From: Gammaproteobacteria bacterium
GTDB lineage: Bacteria > Pseudomonadota > Gammaproteobacteria > JAABTG01
Assembly (NCBI GenBank): GCA_030066245.1
Contig: JASJBY010000034.1
Coordinates: forward strand, 1 to 22,283
DNA length: 22,283 bases
Reading direction: 5' to 3'
Every line of letters begins with the position of its first letter. Within the stretch, counting starts at the first letter, position 1. A program made the position numbers and the translations under genes. Shown piece by piece: positions 21,530 to 22,283 of this stretch. The notes under the pieces were generated by a model. That model had not been told where the DNA came from and did no database searches. It was given only the letters and a program-made list of their open reading frames with translations.

Positions 21530-22283
21530 GTGGTGCGAACAACTGAGACTTCGGTCGCCCGGCTTTCTCGGTTCCTGATACTGATCCCCCTACTGCTGCT
21601 CCTTGGGATGTCGCCACCGGCGGCTATCGCCCAGAACATGAGCGCCGATTTCGACCCCCGCCCCTTACGGCCAGCAGACACCTCGAGCCCGCGGGCCACG
21701 CTGCGCACCTTCCTGGTCAACGCGAACGCGATCGTCGAAGACTGGCGTTGGAACCCGGGTGCCGGAAGCCCAGTGACCGTTCGGGCCAGGCAGCGTGCCC
21801 TGCAGACGCTGGACTTCAGCGCCACGCCCGACGGCAGCTCAAAGTTCGTACGCGTCAATCGCGCCCTGTTCTTGAAGGAGATCCTCGACCGCATCGAGGT
21901 GCCACCGCTTGACGCAATCCCGGGGGATGCTGAGGTCGCCGAGGGCGGCATCACCCAGTGGACCATCCCCGACACTCGCATCACCATCCGACGCATTGAT
22001 AAAGGCCCGCGGGCCCGCGAGTTCCTGTTCTCGGCCGGCACCGTGCAGCGGCTGGACCGGCTCTACCGGCAGGCCAAACACCTGCCCTATCAGCCGGGCG
22101 CTACGGCCGGCGTCTACGAGGAGTACATCCGCGCCAAGAACACGGCCCTGGCCCTCGAGGCTCGCGTGCGAAACCGCTTGCGGCCGGCGGATACCTCCAG
22201 CCCCCGCTCCACCCTGGAGGGTTTTCTCGACAGCATCAACCGCGCCTACACCCTGGTCACGGAGGCGGAGGCGGCCCTGCAGG
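21530..22283 (+). CDS. Exported protein, N-terminal part; probably the periplasmic region of an MscS-family channel
   Basis: The frame is open from 21530 to the end of the window (251 codons seen). A GTG at 21530, with an AAGGAG nine bases before it, gives a basic stretch, a hydrophobic segment (about 14-33, ending PAAIAQN) and then a soluble region, consistent with a cleaved signal peptide. A second GTG at 21533 is equally possible. The motif RPADTSSPR-TL occurs twice, at residues about 47-57 and 218-228, marking a repeated unit of about 171 residues. From memory, such TSSPR repeats occur in long N-terminal domains of bacterial mechanosensitive channel proteins. No channel domain is in view, so this is inference. 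Confidence 0.6.
   Translation, partial: MVRTTETSVARLSRFLILIPLLLLLGMSPPAAIAQNMSADFDPRPLRPADTSSPRATLRTFLVNANAIVEDWRWNPGAGSPVTVRARQRALQTLDFSATPDGSSKFVRVNRALFLKEILDRIEVPPLDAIPGDAEVAEGGITQWTIPDTRITIRRIDKGPRAREFLFSAGTVQRLDRLYRQAKHLPYQPGATAGVYEEYIRAKNTALALEARVRNRLRPADTSSPRSTLEGFLDSINRAYTLVTEAEAALQ

Overview
The window looks like the chromosome of a GC-rich gammaproteobacterium, probably near the Chromatiales/Ectothiorhodospiraceae. The evidence is the gene order rpsF-rpsR-(DUF2232 gene)-rplI without priB, the rnr-rlmB pair, and a tRNA-Leu(CAG) with encoded CCA. This placement is inferred from gene order and protein style, not from a search.

Positions 1-7268 are ordinary core genome. A ribosomal operon on the minus strand (rpsF, rpsR, a DUF2232 membrane protein, start of rplI) has a recognisable promoter and a leader hairpin. 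Divergent to it is a lipoprotein serine hydrolase of the beta-lactamase/PBP fold. This gene converges on rnr-rlmB, and the junction holds a degenerate heptamer-type repeat tract that can fold on itself. Then comes a tRNA-Leu gene with its own promoter.

Positions 7269-20018 behave as an accessory island between the tRNA-Leu gene and a conserved transporter. It begins with about 0.9 kb without genes. It then carries a membrane PAS histidine kinase overlapping a FixJ/NarL-type response regulator, a 0.46 kb non-coding stretch with a striking 13-bp direct repeat, and a GAF-SpoIIE phosphatase ended by a strong terminator. Next is a graveyard of broken genes: a truncated hypothetical gene, a frameshifted fragment, and the tail of an IS91-type transposase.

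The centrepiece is a nested mobile element at 13424-19534. An IS21-family insertion sequence (istA, istB, multiple ~23-bp terminal repeats) is split inside istA by an element carrying three overlapping tyrosine recombinase genes. This matches the 'recombinase in trio' (RIT) class. Both RIT ends are readable as an imperfect inverted repeat of three conserved blocks. A 30-bp near-palindrome sits across the left junction. Removing 3508 bp restores an uninterrupted 513-residue IstA with a complete D-D-E triad.

Right of the IS lie a 3' fragment that looks like a GltS sodium/glutamate symporter and a 3' fragment of a REP-associated (Y1) transposase. Core-like genes then resume: a dicarboxylate/glutamate:cation symporter and the start of an exported protein that resembles the periplasmic part of an MscS-type channel.
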